Shown: positions 17,924 through 21,148 of the stretch, piece by piece
Numbering within the stretch: position 1 is the stretch's first letter
Layout: every line of letters begins with the position of its first letter
Source: Allomyces macrogynus ATCC 38327
Lineage: Eukaryota; Blastocladiomycota; Blastocladiomycetes; Blastocladiales; Blastocladiaceae
Length of the DNA stretch: 21,148 nt
Reading direction: 5' to 3'
NCBI GenBank assembly: GCA_000151295.1
Contig: GG745336.1
Coordinates: 77,587 to 98,734 of the forward strand
Program-made: the position numbers and the translations under genes
Notes under the pieces: generated by a model
The model's input: only the letters and a program-made list of their open reading frames with translations
Told to the model about the DNA's origin: nothing
The model's database searches: none

Positions 17924-19540
17924 CTAGTCGCGCGACGGCGACGGCGTGCGCGAGTACGACCGGCCGCGCGGCTCGTCGCGATCGCGGTCGCGACGGTCAC
18001 GGTCGCGCGGGGGCGTGCTAATCAATTGAGCCACCATGTCAGTCAACCGATTCGAGACGTTCGCGAGGTGAGCAGAAGAGGGAGATATGAGCGTACCGAG
18101 ACCGCGACCGCGACCGCGAAGCGTGGCGGCGACTGCTCTCGCGATCGCGTCCACGGCGCGACGACGACACGGGCGACCGCGACCGCGACCGGGACCGCGA
18201 CCGGGACACGTGGCGGCGCGGCGGCGTGCGCGACCGCGACCGCGACCGCGAGTGGTGGCGGCGCGAGCTGCGGCGATACGACGACCGCGACCGGGACCGC
18301 GACCGCGAGCGCGAGTGGCGCCGCGAGCTACGGCGGTAAGGCGACCGCGACCGCGACCGCGAGCGGGAGTACCGCCGCGAAGAGCGACGGTAGGGCGACC
18401 GGGACCGCGACCGGGACCGGCGGCGAGACGGGCCGCCGCGGTAGGAGAGCGGCGGCGGGCGGCGCGCGAAACCCATGCCGCGGTCCTCGTCACGCATTGG
18501 GCAGTCACGCGACCAGTGGTTCGGGTCGCCGCACCGGAAGCACGCGTTCGAGCCGGGCTCGGCCTTGCGGGCCTGGTGGAGCCGAGGCAGCGAGATGAGG
18601 ATGAGCGCGACAAGCAAGGGGGAGGTGAAGAGGGTCAACAAAGCGATGTGCAAGAATAGAGACGAGTGCGCAAGAGTAAATTCAAGTCATGGTCAGTCCA
18701 CACGCCCACACGCAAACACGGCAAACGACAGGCTTGGACGGCCTTGGACTGCAGCTGCCTTACATTCCACTTGCCCCGTCGGCATGGCTTGGGCGGTCAC
18801 TTGGACATGGAGAAGAACGGTATGGCCAGCACTTGGGCCTTGGTCCACCTCGCCACCACCCTCTTCTTCCTCTGCTCCTCCATTGGCGCACGCACTCGGC
18901 CCGGATCCACTGCTCTTGCCCCTGGCCATGATCTTGGGTCTTGGACACTTCCCCACTCCCTCCTCCCCTGTCCTTGGCCCACCGTGATCACTTCCAGACG
19001 GTCATCGAGCAAAGATGAGTGTGGATCCGCCCTCACGCTCCACTCCGCGCTGCCGTCGCCGCGGCCCGTACCCGGTTGTCCAAGCGAAACGCTCCCAAGC
19101 CATTACCCGACGAACCGTCCAAGCCGAGGGAAGAAACGGGGTGTGGGCACGAACCTTGGCAAATTGCACGGCGATGCGCTCGCCCATGAACTCGGACCCG
19201 TTCTCGACGAGCGCGTGCTCGGCGTCGGCACGCTCGAAGAAGTCGACAAAGGCGTAACCGCCGCGCTTCACCTCGCAGCGGCGGATGCGGCCGTGGCGCG
19301 AGAAGAGTCGCTCGAGGTCATGCTTGGTCGTGTCGAGGGCGAGACGGCCTGGGAGGGCTCGTGAGTGTCGTGTGCTCGATGGGCATCGGCATTGGGTGTT
19401 GGGAACGAACCGATGAAGAGCGACGTCTCCTCGAGCTGGCGGCCGGTGCCGTTGACGCTGCCGCCGTGGGCGCTGCCGCCGTTGCCAAAGGGCTGCTCTT
19501 GCGACAGCTGCTGCTGGTGGTCGACGTCCATGGAATCCAT
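17924..19540 (-). CDS. SR splicing factor: RRM, zinc knuckle and RS domain
   Basis: It is a nuclear pre-mRNA splicing factor resembling the RSZ/9G8 (SRSF7) type. The model has four exons: 19540-19411, 19348-19155, 18572-18097 and 18017-17924, giving 297 aa. Introns are 62 nt (GTTCGT), 582 nt (GTTCGT) and 79 nt (GTACGC, CTGAC branch point). Intron 1 joins SLFIG to RLALDTTKHDLERLF, restoring RNP2 of the RRM; RNP1 is KRGGYAFVDF. The RRM spans about 38-108. Intron 2 (phase 0) joins VQFAK to ARKAEPGS, followed by a CCHC knuckle CFRCGDPNHWSRDC with C119, C122, H127 and C132. An arginine/serine repeat domain follows, and exon 4 ends with RSYSRTPSPSRD. The ATG at 19540 has the context CACCATGG and was preferred over an upstream in-frame one. 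The 582-nt intron might hide an extra exon. The gene diverges from the membrane-protein gene. Confidence 0.9.
18100..18440 (-). repeat. RS-domain coding repeats (short GC-rich periodic tract)
   Basis: The plus strand shows dense runs of GCGACC and CGCGAC type units. In the SR gene frame these are alternating arginine and serine codons with SPYRRSSRR modules. The periodicity is explained by the protein sequence. Confidence 0.85.
18573..19154 (-). other. Long intron 2 of the SR gene
   Basis: The donor GTTCGT follows the codon for the last RRM lysine, and the acceptor CACCAG precedes ARKAEPGS. At 582 nt it is seven to nine times longer than the other introns of the window. The long plus- and minus-strand open frames inside it have no recognisable domain. 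SR genes often regulate themselves through a premature-stop exon in such an intron, but no such exon can be proven from sequence alone. Confidence 0.65.
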
Positions 19541-20158
19541 GGTGTTGATTGGCAGGCGTGCTGGTCGGAACGTGGGGAGAGCCAACGCGAGATGGCTGTG
19601 CGCGCGAGTTCCCCCTGGCCAGCCAAAAAGTGACCAGGCGGAAATTTCTGTTCGTTTGGCATGTTGCTGCCCCGTTCTCACGCCAGCCGTTGGCCAGGGA
19701 TGACTATCACACGTGCCAGCACGCTGCATGTTGCTGCCGGCAACTGGCAGGGTATGCCGATGGGATTGACAGGTCGGTCATGTTCTCGCCCGATTAGAGC
19801 TTACAGTCTTCACCCTTGGAGTCTGGTCGCCCGGCCTCGCATCTGTTCTCGCGAAAGCGACCCGCTATTCTCGCCGACCACGACCACCAACGCACGACCA
19901 CTCCCCGCATTCGGTCAGGCCACGCACGAGCTGCAGTATTCGCGCCCGACAGCGCCGTGGTCAAGGGCACTGACGGTGTCCCGGGACCGAACATCTGTTT
20001 TCCGCGTTACCGTCGTCTTGCCCGACCAATTGCTCCGCTTCCGGCCTTCCTACATTCTCCGGCAACAGTTCAAAGAGGCTCAACTCGACGTGCCCGACCA
20101 ACTCGACCGTCCGACCACCCATCTCGACCAACCTCGCCCACGACGACGCCCGCCGGCC
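19541..20158. promoter_or_regulatory. Shared divergent promoter region
   Basis: These 618 nt separate the start codons of the SR gene (minus) and the membrane-protein gene (plus). The right part, from about 19850, is rich in CGACCA-type repeats and C/T tracts, which suits a 5' leader. An in-frame open stretch precedes the ATG at 20159, but its composition does not suggest protein. No TATA box is clear. Confidence 0.45.
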
Positions 20159-21148
20159 ATGCGGCTCGTCTTCCACCAAGATGGCCTGTGGCTGTGGCTC
20201 TCACACCCCAACGTCGTCATTGCCGGCATTCTCGTCGTCATCCAGGCCATTCTCCTGTTCGTCCAGGCGCTGCTCGCCTTCCGGTCAGCCCGGCATGGCC
20301 CGGCGCACGCTGCCACGCGCATGAATGCGGGCCTCGACCGCCCACTACCCTTGAGCGAATTGCGGCGCGCGCTCTACTCGGTCGTCGATGCGTGCTGCGA
20401 TATCCTCGCGTGGTTCCTGTTTGTCTTGTCGTGGATCCCCTGGTCGCTGTCGGTGCTCTACTTTTGCCTGTGCTCAGTCGCCGTGTTCTTAGTCGACGAG
20501 GTGCCGTTCCGCGTAAAGCGCGGGTGGAGCATGGTCAAGGCCAAGGGCATCTGGAGTACGGTGCCCCCCTTTTTGTGGGACGGTCGACGGAGGGCATCAC
20601 GATACTCATCAATCACTCACTCGTAGAACCGCTCGTCTGCGTCATCGCGTGCGCCGGCAGCTTCTACTTTGCCGAGTCCACCGGGTTCTTTGCCGCGCTC
20701 CTCCCGGCCACCTGGTTCTGTCCGTCATCCGCCCTCTTCCCTCTCTCCCATCGCAACCACACCACTAACCCCTCCCCCGAACGCCAGACATGTCCTCGTA
20801 CGGCGACGCGCACCGCACCGAACCCGCGACCCCGACCCCAACCGCCGGCACCACCGTGCAGCAGCGGTTCCACGCGGCCACGACCAAGCGCAAACTCGCG
20901 TTCCCAATGACCCCATCGCGCCCCGGGTCCGAGGCGTGGAACGCGCGCTTGCGCGCGATGCCAATCGGTCTTGACCAGAGCGGGATGCTGCTGACCTGCG
21001 GCACGTCGACCCGGGCGTGGGGTTCGGGGATGGTGCGCACCCGGGGGATGCTCATGGCCATCGCCGGAAAGTCCGCCCTCGGACTCTGTTTGACGAAGTG
21101 ACGAAAATCGTTTGTGACGGGGGATGGGACGGCTGGGATCAATGGATG
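20159..21148 (+). CDS. Multi-span membrane protein, family unknown, runs off the window
   Basis: The protein opens at the ATG at 20159 (context GGCCATGC). Hydrophobic spans lie at about residues 18-41 and 76-112 (the latter long enough for two spans), and another follows the frame change (LVEPLVCVIACAGSFYF and FFAALLPATWF). The frame breaks in a C6T5 homopolymer at 20564-20574: up to there the frame reads IWSTVPP, and downstream the sensible reading, FVGRSTEGITILINHSL, lies in another frame that one extra C would reach. A 68-nt intron at 20720-20787 (GTCCGT donor, CTAAC branch point, GCCAG end) would join ATWF to YMSSYGDAHRTEP. The part after about 20940 is uncertain: the exon frame stops at 21101, while another frame stays open to the window end and reads RPRTLFDEVTKIVCDGG, which looks more protein-like. 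I do not recognise the family. Confidence 0.6.

Noticed and set aside
18100..18440. CRISPR-like short repetitive array
   Set aside because: Repeats have no constant spacer length and translate as an arginine/serine domain in a eukaryotic SR protein.
18026..18659. Threonine/alanine-rich and proline/arginine-rich plus-strand frames
   Set aside because: They are the antisense of the RS-repeat codons of the SR gene; low-complexity by construction.

Overview
This is a GC-rich eukaryotic nuclear window, most likely from a fungus. The reasons are short spliceosomal introns (62-79 nt) with a GT-N-C-G-Y donor and CTAAC/CTGAC branch points, ACCATGG start contexts, a GPI-type secreted GH18 chitinase, an RS-rich splicing factor and a eukaryotic valyl-tRNA synthetase. 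An early-diverging chytrid-like lineage such as Blastocladiomycota (Allomyces-like) fits the mix of high GC and expanded F-box/LRR-like families, but that is an inference from style, not from a match.

Left half (1-10.7 kb): a graveyard of one gene family. One apparently intact gene (5578-7428, 616 aa) encodes an F-box-like N-terminus, two conserved blocks of unknown function and a long leucine-rich-repeat tail ending in a short V-R-x-x-L block. Around it lie at least seven decayed relatives: four on the left (49-744, 800-1525, 1885-2531, 2848-4310), two on the right (7763-8182, 8230-9651) and one inverted (10096-10740, minus). They were recognised by translating all frames and aligning fragments to the intact protein; each is broken by stops and frameshifts. 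The left copies are AT-richer and strongly CpG-poor, and two of their in-frame TGA stops align with arginine codons of the intact copy, which points to C-to-T decay at CpG. A doubtful two-exon small gene (5004-5447) sits between the left copies and the intact gene.

Right half (10.97-21.15 kb): ordinary housekeeping genes. On the minus strand are valyl-tRNA synthetase (10972-14403, one intron, one apparent frameshift), a chitinase (14852-16617, one intron) and an SR splicing factor with RRM, zinc knuckle and RS domain (17924-19540, three introns). On the plus strand, diverging from the SR gene, is a multi-membrane-span protein gene (from 20159, off the window end) with one homopolymer frameshift and one intron. 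The stretch 16618-17923 holds no gene I can recognise.

No rRNA, tRNA, CRISPR array, transposase or phage gene was found. The features do not form a single pathway. The notable content is the decaying paralog array and its mutational signature.
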